Part shown: positions 11,136-21,436 of the stretch, piece after piece | Position numbering within the stretch: the first letter of the stretch is position 1 | How the letters are laid out: the number at the start of each line of letters is the position of its first letter | From: Allium sativum | Taxonomy: Eukaryota > Streptophyta > Magnoliopsida > Asparagales > Amaryllidaceae | Reading direction: 5' to 3' | NCBI GenBank assembly: GCA_030737875.1 | Contig: CM060921.1 | Span: 405,954,192-406,018,191 of the forward strand | Length of the DNA stretch: 64,000 bases | Translations under genes and position numbers: made by a program | The notes under the pieces: generated by a model | The model's database searches: none | Told to the model about the DNA's origin: nothing | The model's input: only the letters and a program-made list of their open reading frames with translations

Positions 11136-12620
11136 ATGTGTGATGGTTGTTTGTTTCTTAGAGGCCTATGATACAACACCTCCTCCTAGAGTAAAAATCC
11201 ACCCGGTAGTTCCTCTGTTATCATCTTCAATGGTTGCACCACTTGCATCTGAATATCCTTCCAAAACTGCTGGAAAATATCCAAATTGAAGTCCTAATTT
11301 AATTGTTCTTTTAAGATATCCAAGAACTCTTCCATTTTCTTTCCACTGTGCAATATTGGGATTATTTGTATATCTAGATAGCTTGCATACAACATAAGAA
11401 ATATCAGGTCTGGTACAATGCATAACATACATTAGACTACCAATAATACTTGCATATTCTAGTTGAGCTACCGTTCTTCCAGAATTTGAAAATAGTTCAA
11501 TTAAAGAATCATAGGGGATACTAGCTTCTTTAAAATTCAAATGTTTGTATTTTAAAAGCAACTTTTCAATATAGTGAGACTGGCTCAAAACATATCCTAT
11601 ACTATGATTTTTCACTTTGATACCTAATATGGTGCTAACTTCGTTTAAATCTTTCATTTTAAAACATGAAGTTAAGTATTTCTTTGTCTCATTTATGTCA
11701 TTCATGTTGGTACCGAATATAAGCATATGATTTATATATAGACATATTATAACACCATAGCTGTTTGTATATTTGCAATAAATGCACTTGTCCACATAAT
11801 TATGCTTAAAACCATTAGACAATATCACAGAATCAAATTTCTCATGCCAATGTTTGGGAGCCTGCATTAGTCCATATAAAGACTTGACCAACTTACAATC
11901 TTTATTCTCATTTCCTTTAAGAATAAACAATTCAGGTTGTTCCATATATACTTCTTCGTCTAAATGTCTGTTAACGAAGGCAGTCTTAACATCCATTTAA
12001 TGTACATGTAGTTCATGTATGGATGCAAGAGAAAAAAGAACCCTTATTGAGGATAGTCCAGTAACTAGTGCACGCGTGTCAAAATAATCTATACCCTCCT
12101 TTTATTGTAACCCTTTTGCAACTATTCTTTCCTTGAAAGTTTGAATAAATCCATCCATGTTGTATTTTTTTCAAAATACCCATTTACAACTGATTGGTTT
12201 GGATCCAACCGGTGGATCCATTAGAACCCAAGTATTGTTAGATAGAGTTGAATTCATTTCATCTTGTATTGCTTCCTTCCAAAGAGCAGCACCTCTTGAA
12301 GCCATAGCTTCTTTATATGTCTTAGGGTCTTCCTCATTATATAGATTGTATATTGTTTCACTAATTTTTTTTCCGACTACAAGATTAATCACATCATCGT
12401 GTGAAACAAAATCAGGATCCAAACCATTGGTTTTCCTTGGTCTTACACTTCTTCGAGGTTCCTTAGGTAGACTTGGGAGGGTCCTTTTATTAGAAGAAGT
12501 ATGCTTTGTATTATCGTTATTTTCTTTACAGATAATTTGCAAGGGATCTGATGTGATATCACAAATCAATTTATTCTCGATGAACTCAACATCTCTTGAT
12601 TCCACAATAACATTGGACAT
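11136..12620 (-). pseudogene. Copia reverse transcriptase, broken
   Basis: Minus-strand frames at 12620-12171 and 11996-11166. The first gives the linker and RT start (KEAIQDEMNSTLSNNTWVL). The second gives DVKTAF, then KHWHEKFD, RPDISYVVCKLSRY and GYSDASGATIEDD at the RNase H boundary. The RT active-site box, normally YVDD in copia, reads YINH here (about 11715-11745), so both catalytic aspartates are lost. The region between the frames is shifted. It was part of a Ty1/copia polyprotein copying element RNA into DNA and is certainly inactive. Confidence 0.88.
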
Positions 12621-13304
12621 TATGTCTAATAATATGTATGCTTTTGAACTTTCAGCCTATCCCACGAATATACTTTTCGAGGCTCTTGGTCCTATCATGT
12701 TTCTTTTTGGATCTGTAACTCGATAGAATGCCAAATAGCTCGAGATTTTTTTATATTTTAAGGTAGGTTTTCTTCCATTCCATAATTCATAAGGACATAC
12801 CTTATTTTTCTTTAATGGAATTCTGTTATGCAAGTGACAAGTAGTTAGGATTGCCTCCCACTATAAATTTACGTTATGTTTAGCATTCAAGATCATGGCA
12901 TTAGTCATCTCAACCTATGCGCTATTTTTTCGTTCAACTAATCCATTTTGTTGTGGGGTACAAGGTGCACTTGATTGATGAATAATGCCATTTTCTTCAT
13001 AAAAAGAAGAAAATTCCATGGAAAAATATTCTCCACCTCTGTTACTTCTCAATACCTTAATTCTCCTTTCCTTTTGATTTTCAACGTTGATTTTAAATCA
13101 TTTGAACTTTTCAAAAGCTTGATCTTTTGATCTCATTAAATATATGTGTGTATGTCTAGAGTAATCACCTATGAAAGTAATAAAGTATCTAATGCCTCCT
13201 CTAGTTAAATATACCATTTATTTCACAAATGTCAAAATGTATTAAATCAAGTAGTTGAGTGTTTCTTTCAGACTTTGGAAATGGCTTTTTGCACATTTTT
13301 GCTT
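12621..13304 (-). pseudogene. Copia integrase core, frameshifted
   Basis: No long open frame, but integrase blocks can be read across frames on the minus strand: the pre-core Cys-Cys end (KMCKKPF), LLDLIHFDICE (first catalytic Asp region), EYFSMEFSSFYEENGI followed by APCTPQQNGLVERKN (second Asp/Glu region), and CPYELWNGRKPT. The order matches the copia integrase rve domain. Several stops and frameshifts make it a pseudogene. Confidence 0.8.
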
Positions 13305-13886
13305 CTATACAAATTTAACATTTAGTTGATCTGTTTTATCAGAAGTAATAAGTTGCTCTTTAGACTTAAAGTCTAATGATTTAAAATTTAAATGTGCTAA
13401 TCTATTATGCCATAAATGAAATGAATCAAAAACATAAGCAAATTCGTTCATTTTATTCATACTTAGTTTGAACAAACAACTACAAGCATATCCCTTTCCA
13501 AAAAACACACCACCTTTTGTTAAAATAAGACCATTTCCATCTAGAACACATTTGACCCCTTTGTTGCATAGAATGCAGGCAGAAATCGAGTTCTTTCGAA
13601 TTTCAGGAACATGCAACACATTAAGAAGAACAAGTCTTTTTCCAGAGGTGAACCCTAATTCAACCGTTCCTTTCCTATTGACTATTGCAGTATCATGATT
13701 ACCCATTAAAACCTTGTTTTCATCAGAAACCTTCTCATATAATTTGAACATGGATTGTTTGTTGCAAACATGTATTGTAGCACCAAAATCATACCACTGA
13801 TCGGTATCTGTAGAGGTTTTAGCAATGTTTAATTCTATCATTATGTCAATATGCAACTGACTTATCATTGCAACAATTTCTATCAC
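13305..13886 (-). pseudogene. Copia protease and GAG-pre-integrase region
   Basis: A 193-residue minus-strand frame with copia aspartic protease features near its start (QWYDFGATIHVCNKQSMF) and a GAG-pre-integrase segment (LWHNRLAHLNFKSL). The usual DSGAT triad is DFGAT. Upstream it continues to the Gag zinc-knuckle region, but the reading is cut at 13947 by element B and resumes at 30396. The order protease-integrase-RT-RNase H places the element in Ty1/copia. Confidence 0.85.
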
Positions 13887-13942
13887 ATCTTGTTCAACTA
13901 TGTTGGCGGATTCTTATTTAGATTTTTCTTTCCCATGGTTAT

Positions 13943-13947
13943 TGCTT
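13943..13947. repeat. Left TSD of element B (TGCTT)
   Basis: TGCTT directly before the 5' LTR. The identical TGCTT lies directly after the 3' LTR at 30396-30400. Both flanks are copia gag/pol sequence. Confidence 0.95.
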
Positions 13948-14582
13948 TGTAACGACTCGTATTCTACGCATCATAGGACCATAGAATATTTATTTCTTTC
14001 ACATATGAAGTCGTTTGGTCATGTAACTTTGGGAGACGACTATTGGGGTCATTTCCCATGTTCATGATTTTTCCCAATTTTTAAATGACCATTTTACCCA
14101 TAGTTGGTACTGTTTTGGCCATAACTTTTGACTGGAAAGGAATTTTGATCGGAAACCACTTCCATTGGCTCCGGATGATGGTTTGCAATTCCGTAGAGTG
14201 GTCACATTAGCCAAACGGACTCACCGTTTGGGAGATATGGTTGAAACAAGTTTTAGATGGTGAAAAACAGCTTAATTGGGCTTAACCGGGTGATTAACAG
14301 CTAGGCCCAATGGGGGATTTTGGGATTAGGGTAAGGAGGAGGCTGAAATCAGTTAGAGAACGATCTTATCCTCATTTCCCAGCCGCCACTTTCTTTCTTG
14401 CAACCCTAGCAATGGCCTCCAACACCCAAATCACCTTCTAATCACTTTCTAATCAAGTTTTAGCTTAATCTACTTCAAATTAAGGAGAGGAAACACGAAA
14501 GCAAGGCTAGAGCTGCTGTTAGACATTAGTATTCGCCCAAATCAGCAAGGTTTCAATTTTGAGAATTTCATTTGTGGCCAAG

Positions 14583-14588
14583 GTGAGT
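14583..14588 (+). promoter_or_regulatory. Possible LTR splice donor
   Basis: GTGAGT after CCAAG matches the plant donor consensus. The 3' LTR has the same site at 24970. Paired with the TTGCAG acceptor near 19042 (29833 in the 3' LTR) it would remove most of the LTR from a transcript. This is an inference from consensus match and conservation only. Confidence 0.4.
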
Positions 14589-15303
14589 GATTAGCATCGT
14601 TTTGACACTAATTACAGTTAATTAAGGGTAATTAGTGAAGATTAGCGAATTTATACACTGATAAATTCTGGAAAAATATCCATAAATTCGAAAATAATAT
14701 TTTATGCCTCTGGTAGAAATTTGGTTTAATTTGATTAAGTTTTGTTAACCCTATGATTAGTTTTGCTTAAACATGCTTAAGGGAAAATAAGGGGTTTTGG
14801 GTATATTTGATCCATTTTGACATGTAAATTCATTGTTTTGGTGTTTGTGGTTAGTTTGCTATGTTGCTATGACTGTTTGACATGATTTGTGATTGATTAG
14901 TATAGTTAGATTTGTCGAAAACGTCGTCGAATGGCGTAAACAAGTTGCTGGAAAAAGTTGCAGAAAGTTGTGCAGGGTTTCGGATCGGATATGGGCTCGG
15001 ATCGGATTGGAGACCTGGGCAAGGAACCCGACCCGAACTGGAGTCTGGCACAAAATAGGCTTGGAAAAAAGGAAGGCCGTGTTGGTTAAGCTGGGGATCG
15101 GATCGACTTAGGGACGAAGGGCTCGGATCGGAACTTGACACTTGGGAGAACTGGCAAGAAGGAAGGCCACGCTAATTGAACTGGGATCGGATCGAATAAA
15201 GAAGGAGGGATCGGATCGGAGCACGTGAAGAACGAGGGAGCGGATCGGAGCGGAAGCACGAACTGGAAGGGAGATGGCACCCAACCCGACCCGAGGTGGG
15301 ACG

Positions 15304-15308
15304 CCCGA
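15304..15308. repeat. Left TSD of nested solo LTR (CCCGA)
   Basis: CCCGA at 15304-15308 and again at 18388-18392 on either side of the solo LTR. The uninterrupted 3' LTR of element B has a single corresponding site at about 25690-25705. Confidence 0.93.
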
Positions 15309-18300
15309 TGTAACACCCCACACCCGCTAAGGTCACTTACTAAGGGAATGCCTTAACTTCGGTGGAGTATTTTAAGTGAATATAGAACAGAAAAATTACA
15401 ACAAGACAGATATAAATAATACTTGTTAACTAAAACATCATTTCATTGCAGCAGAAGGTAAACATGTTTGGTTATAATAACAAAACCATAAAACAAGAGT
15501 CAAGTACTAAATATCCATCCTGATAAAAACATAAGTACATAATCCCACTACATAACTAATAGCCATAATAGAAAAGATAAGCTGAGCTTTACGTCAACGG
15601 TCCAAACTCCAAAAGATAGATAAAGCAATCTGATCAAAGCCCACGAGTGCTAGGCCCACTCTGAGAACCTGAGGGTTGGGAAAAAGATAATAAAACAGCG
15701 GGGTCAGACATAAGTCCGAGCGAGTCCTATAACTTTAACAATACAATCATTAAAGTAATTAGGGTATGATATAAACTTGGTACGGTAACGACTGGGGATA
15801 AATGACTACACTAAGCAGCCAACTAGACATAGGAAGAACGAAGATAACGGTAAAGACGCATCTACCCACCCAAGGATAATTACTATACTGCACCACACCA
15901 GTCATTCCTAACTTAAAGGTTGATCCCACCCAAGGACTTAGAAAATTTAACTAGTAGTTTCGTGTACCCCTAGCCGACCACATAGGTGCCGTCTGCCCCT
16001 ATCTCCACTAGGTGTACCCACTACTCCCCAAGCAATCGGCTCCATAACGTAGATATCCGTGCTGGTCCCACAGTGGGATGTATCATTCCCCAAAGTGGCA
16101 ACCTGATACCAACACTGATGCACGGCTTATACCTACACGATGCAACAACGTCTTACCTACCAGCCCGGGTCCACACACGCATATGAAACCCGTTGGACTT
16201 GCATTGCCACCGCTAACCCGTTTTGGCCTCTTATAGTCAAGCCCAGTACGCGTGTCCCGTCCTCGACATGGGTCGAGCCCACAAAGATACATATGGGTTA
16301 CTGGTTGAAATGGGCCCCCACAAGCTACCCACCTAAGCTTGCTCCCTCTAGTGTATCCCACTTAACCCTTTAATCATGTTTAATTACATGTTTCCACTTT
16401 GGTTAAGTATTCTAATCGTATTTTCTATTGCCACCCAAGGCAACCACTAGATTTCCACATGCCACCCAAGGCACCCACTTAACCCCTCATGCCCCACTAC
16501 ATGCTTATCTGGTTAAGTGTTTCTTAATTGATTAAGACCGTAACCTTTGTAAAGACCTCTCACATTAGACCGTCTTTTATGGCAGCTGGATTTGTCGGTC
16601 GGGTCCGGGCAGCCTTACGCCATAACAGAGTCTAACCTCGTGTCTTTACACTTGTCACGTATTTAGTTTATGCCTAAGACCTCTCACATTGGGCCAATCA
16701 TTTGTAGCCGCTGGATTTGCCGGTCGGGTCCGGGCAGTCTTATGCTACAAAAGGGTCCAACCTCGTGTTTTAGTCGATTAATTACACCTAATTAATCACC
16801 CCCATATTTTGAATTAATTTTCCCTAATTAATTCCAATTTAATGATGTACATAATTGACTCAATTATGTCCATCCACTTATGGTATGCAACATCATACCA
16901 TTTCACCACAATTTTGTTAACATGAATATTAACCCCATCGTTCCCCACGTAATACGCTAACATGACATACTTAAAAGGGAAGATTCATCACAAATACAAT
17001 GGGTTCAACTTAGCATCAACATGGGTTTTAAAGGTGTCAACTTGCATATATGACCATAGCATCAAACCCAACTAGCATAAATAATCAACCCAAACTTGCA
17101 TGAATCACATATGTCATAAAGAGGGTAACTTGCATAGATGTTCATGTCATAGACCTATCATAAAGGGATAAACTTGCATACATGTCATAGGTCTAAAAAG
17201 GGATGAACTTGCATATGTTACTCATATCATAAAAAGGGGTAAACATGCATATATATGCATGACATACAAAGGGGTAAACTTGCATATGTATGCATATCAT
17301 ACAAAGGTGTAAACTTGCACATGTTACTTGCATATAATCAAACACCAAACTTGCATAACATGTCATATATGAACTTGCATATAATCAAACACCAAACTTG
17401 CATAACATGTCATATATGAACTTGCATATAATCAAACACCAAACTTGCATAACATGTCATATATGAACTTGCATATAATCAAACACCAAACTTGCATAAC
17501 ATGGTGTCATAATGGATCAATGTTTATCATAGTGATTTGCATAACTAGCATCATGAACATATAGCATAAAACTTGCATAACTATCATCATGGACATATAG
17601 CATATAACATCATGAGCACATAGCATATGATAACATAACTTGCATTGATCCACATTCATAACCATAACCTCGTTACATCCTATCATAATTAGTTTAGCAA
17701 TTGCTTGCTAAAGGCATAGAAACTCACAACTTGTTGATTAGCACTCCTATGAAGAAGATTAAGTTGCTAGAGTTGATTAGAAGTTGATTTGAGAAGCTAT
17801 CTTCTTCTAAAATTTGATAGAGGCTCCTTCTAAGTTGCATTTTGACGGCATGATGACGTTGTATCTATTTTTAGTATGGATTAGGGTAGTCTTAGGGTGT
17901 ATTTATAGATTTAGGATGTAGTTTAGGCCCTTAGATTAACCCTAGATTAGTTTAGAGCCATCAGATCTCGTCACAAGCCCCAAAACACAGCCCAAACCCC
18001 TTCACACTGCACCCAGGCCAACCTGGCCGAGTACCCAGGTCGACACCCGTGTCGACTGGGCAGTCGACATGGGTTGGGGCGGTGTCGACTGGGCAGTCGA
18101 CACCCCTGTCGACTTGGCCTACGCGGGAATTTTTCCGCCTTCCCCCGTGTGTTGAATTTTGAATTTGGCTTTAGTTTTAAACTGTTTTGAACTTAGAATT
18201 TTCTGAAAACTCACATGGGCCATAACTGGGTCATACGGACTCCGACTTACAAAAACTTGGACTCTATTTCGTGTATTTTTCCGAGACGAACGCAATGGCA

Positions 18301-18387
18301 TAGCCCGTTTCCCCTGATTCAGATCTTAAAATTTAATTCTTCCCTGATTTATATTATAACAAGTTATTCAACATACGGGGTGTTACA
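15309..18387 (-). mobile_element. Solo LTR of a Tekay-type Ty3 element (minus strand)
   Basis: 3079 bp with TGTAACACCCC at one end and GGGGTGTTACA at the other, flanked by a perfect CCCGA duplication and lacking any coding region: a solo LTR left by recombination. Orientation is minus. The end at 18387 resembles the starts of the LTRs at 429 and 63398 (TGTAACACCCC, later GCGTTCGTCTCGG and a TCCAAG block). The end at 15309 has, on the minus strand, CCCTCAGGTTCTCAGAGTGG and a CTTCTGCTGC motif, matching the 3' part of the element A LTR. Short minus-strand frames at 16083-16361 and 18119-18301 are not convincing genes. Confidence 0.88.
17327..17509 (+). repeat. 47-bp tandem repeat, about 4 copies
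   Basis: Units begin CTTGCATATAATCAAACACC at 17327, 17374, 17421 and 17468. Upstream (17100-17320) is a looser series of 'aaaggggtaaacttgcat' units. It lies inside the solo LTR. Confidence 0.92.
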
Positions 18388-19040
18388 CCCGACCCGGAGG
18401 AGGACACCCGACCCGAACCGACATAATGCTGGAAACCCGAACCGAACCGCTACAGGGGAGGACAACACACCGACCCGACTCAGAATGGACACCCGACCCG
18501 AATCGATGGCTAGGAGGGGAACCCGACCCGACCCAGTATTGACCAATAACCCGAGATGCAAAGGTAGTCCAATATGGGAAGTTAGAGCTCAGGATCCAGT
18601 TGGGAACCGATGAGTTCACTTCATGGTTGGGCTTTGCTGCGGAACGTGTGCGAAGGGGCGGTCGATGTTTATGACTTTGGATCACTATGTATGGGAAGTA
18701 CGTGAACGGATTCAGGGCTGCAATGGCCTAGGTACGACTAAAGGGCTATAAACCAATGAAGTGGGGTCATTTGTAAAGATTTGGTCATGACTCCATGTGG
18801 TAAGCTTGGTAGTAGCAGTAGTTGTACAAGTTGAACTCCGTCACTACTTCGATGGGTCTAGTGATTGACAGTGGTGGACATCGTATGCTTTACGCACTGA
18901 GTGAGAGAAGTGAGGATGGTTGCTATGGATGATTTGTTTGCTATCATTATGACATGCACACCCCACCCCCGTATTCTTTACACTACCTATTATGGCACCT
19001 TAGATTATTGTACGGTATGTGGTACTAACTCTTTGGTTGC

Positions 19041-19042
19041 AG
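19041..19042 (+). promoter_or_regulatory. Possible LTR splice acceptor
   Basis: CTTTGGTTGCAG|GTCC close to the 3' end of the LTR; the 3' LTR has GGTGGCAG at 29833. Other LTRs in the window carry a CAG in the same relative place (9236; 15670 on the minus strand), followed by GTYCTCAGAGTGG in those two. Confidence 0.35.
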
Positions 19043-19606
19043 GTCCAGGTTCAGGTATGGTTTAGTATACCTGTTATTGTTCTGTTTAGATGCTTATCTC
19101 TCATACCAGGCTTTATGTCTGACCCAGAGTTTTATGTCTCCTCTTATTACTCTGGGTGCTCACACGAGCAGACTAGAGACAGGTTAGCCGGTGATGCACG
19201 GGTAGATGATCTAGAGACGAGCAGGAGGCTTCCACGTAATATATATAGTATTCTCCCTGTGTTGTTGAAGATCACTGCTTGGGCATTAGTGGTGCATCTT
19301 CTACTTTAGCTTTCTTTTGTTTAGAGACAGTAAATTTGGAAAGTTGTAATAAGCTGTATTTGGATTTCCGCTGCTCTGATGTTGATGTTGATTTTAGTTA
19401 TCGGCTTATGCACTGTCTCACCTGTTTTATGTCAAGTATGTTATTATTATTATATTTTACTCCATGCGCTGTGAGACATTCTCTAGGTTCTTGGTTAGTT
19501 CGTTCCCTTCTTTCCTTTCTTCTGACGACCGTCCCGTGCTAGTCGGGCATGTGTACAGCGCACTTTCGGAGGAAATGCAGGCTGGTGCGGGGCGGGCCGT
19601 CACACT

Positions 19607-19618
19607 TGGTATCAGAGC
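19607..19618 (+). promoter_or_regulatory. Primer binding site of element B (tRNA-iMet)
   Basis: TGGTATCAGAGC, complementary to the 3' end of initiator methionine tRNA, lies two bases after the 5' LTR. This is the standard minus-strand primer site of chromoviruses and many copia elements. Complementarity stops after 12 bases. Confidence 0.95.
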
Positions 19619-19804
19619 TCTAGGTTGCGTAGTTAACCTAGGGAAGTTATCAGGGAGAGATAGTATACGTATATGAGAGAGCGTATTTGTGATTACTTTG
19701 GTTTTTAAAAGCTATATATATATACTATTAGTAGTATAAGAATGAAGTCGTACTGCACTAGCACCACTATGGGGTCGTTAATCGTTTCCTTTTCCAGATT
19801 GACG

Positions 19805-21436
19805 ATGAGCCGATATGTTAGAGGTACCGGTAGAGGGGCCAATAATGGGAATGCTGCTGACATGAGGACGATGTTTACTGACCTCATGAGAGAGATGCTT
19901 AGGGACATGTAGAGGGCAGCTCCCAATGGTGGAAATGGTGGTGGTCCAATAGTGCAGGCGCCGAGAGTCGACTTCGCCAAGCTGAATAAGGATTATACTA
20001 GTCTTGGTGGGAAGCCGTTCCACGGAACGGAGTCGGCTACGGATGTTCAGGATTGGTTGGATAGTTGCGAACGTATCTTCGAGGATTTGGGTATCGAGGA
20101 TGCGATGAAGAGAAAGCTAGCGTCCCGTCAGCTGCAAGGGCGGGCAATGAATTGGTGGAATGCTATAAAGGCAGCTACTCCCGAAGATCAGATTACTTGG
20201 GAGCAGTTTAAGGCTCGCTTTAGCGAGAAGTTCATTCCAGCTGCTCAGAAGTCAGTGCTGTTTAAGAAATTCTTGGAGCTCAAGCAGAATGGCAGAGCTG
20301 TCTCGGAGTATATTGCTGAATTCGACACTTTGTCAAAATATGGGTTATCTCTTATTGATACTGCCGAGAAGAAGAATGAGAAATTCATAACTGGTTTGGA
20401 TCAGTACTTGGGGGAAAGGCTTATTAACCACATCGATGAGACGTTTGAATCGATTGTGGGGAAATCATTGAGATCAGAAAGTCTCTATCCTAAGCCAAAG
20501 ACTGAGGTTGCATCCGCAGATGAGCCAAAGCCACAAGCAAGTGGTGGAGGCAAGGGTGGTTCCCAGAATAAGAGAAAGCAGAATCAGACTAAGGATGGCC
20601 AGAAGAAAAAGAATAAGCAAGATGTTGAGTGCTTCAGCTGTGGTAAGAAGGGCCATTATGCTAGTAATTGTTGGGCCAAGCCAGCGGATAGGAAGTGCTT
20701 CAACTGTGGCCAAATGGGACATCACAAGGACAAGTGTCCGCAACCCCCTAAAGAAAAGCAAATGGTGAAAGCATATGCCCTTAATGCTATTCCTTCTTCG
20801 TCGAATGCCCCAACCGCGGCGGAGAGGGGAAAGAATGCCGTCATTCAAGGTATGCTTTCTGTTTATGATGTTCCTGTTAGAGTTTTGTTTGGTACCGGAG
20901 CTTCCAGTTCTTTCATATCTAGTGACCTGGTAGATAGGTTGGGATTGGAGCCCGAGATTGTCGATAGACCTTTAGTAGTGACGAACCCGATTGGTGGTTC
21001 GACTAGCCTCAGCATGATTTGTCATAATGTGGTCTTATCGAGTCATGGATGCATGTTTGTTTTTGATTGCTTTGTTTTGGGCTTTACTGGGTTTGGCATT
21101 ATTTTGGGAGTAGATTGGCTCCGAAGATACGGGGTGGTGGTAGACTGTGAGGGCTTTTTGGTGACAGCTAAAGCGGATGATGGGCGGAGGATAGTGTTTG
21201 GTGGTCTACCCAGTGAGGGGGTATTGGCTAGTTTTCTAAACTCCCTCGAAATTCCGCATAGTGAGTTGTCAGGTTTGCCCGTGGTTGGCCAGTATCCGGA
21301 TGTTTTTGAAGAAGTGACCGGGCTTCCACCACACCGAGAGATTGAGTTCCGTATTGATTTGGTAAAAGATGCCAGACCCATAGTGATGCCACTTCGTCGT
21401 ATGGCACCAAGGGAGCAGCGAGAGCTCGAGGTGTAA
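19805..21436 (+). pseudogene. Element B Gag and protease (5' part of gag-pol)
   Basis: Starts at ATG 19805 (MSRYVRGTGRGANNG). An in-frame TAG at 19910-19912 sits where CAG is likely, and the frame then stays open to TAA at 21434. Order: retrotransposon Gag domain (FHGTESATDVQDWLDSCERI, QLQGRAMNWWNAI, QFKARFSEKFIP); a Lys/Gln-rich stretch; two CCHC zinc knuckles (CFSCGKKGHYASNC, CFNCGQMGHHKDKC, about 20633-20740) for RNA packaging; and an aspartic protease (VRVLFGTGASSSFIS, about 20875-20915). The protease motif should be DTGAS; here the catalytic Asp is Gly. The frame runs straight on into RT beyond the TAA. Confidence 0.93.

Larger units (their letters stand above)
13948..19604 (+). mobile_element. 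5' LTR of element B (with nested solo LTR)
   Basis: Begins TGTAACGACTCG and ends GCCGTCACA, followed by the PBS. It is interrupted at 15309-18387. It contains a pyrimidine-rich leader with a strong splice-donor-like site (AAG|GTGAGT, GT at 14583), dense GGATCGGATC and CCCGACCCG motifs (14975-15308, 18388-18545), a splice-acceptor-like TTGCAG at 19042, and TTTCCGCTGCT at about 19366, before the likely polyadenylation region. Confidence 0.93.

Noticed and set aside
14851..15323. Overlapping minus-strand Ser/Pro-rich ORFs in element B LTR (also 25246-25927)
   Set aside because: They follow from GGATCG and CCCGAC motif repeats in the LTR, occur in several frames at once and have no domain.
17327..17509. 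CRISPR-like direct repeats
   Set aside because: Units are contiguous 47-bp tandem repeats without unique spacers, in a plant LTR.
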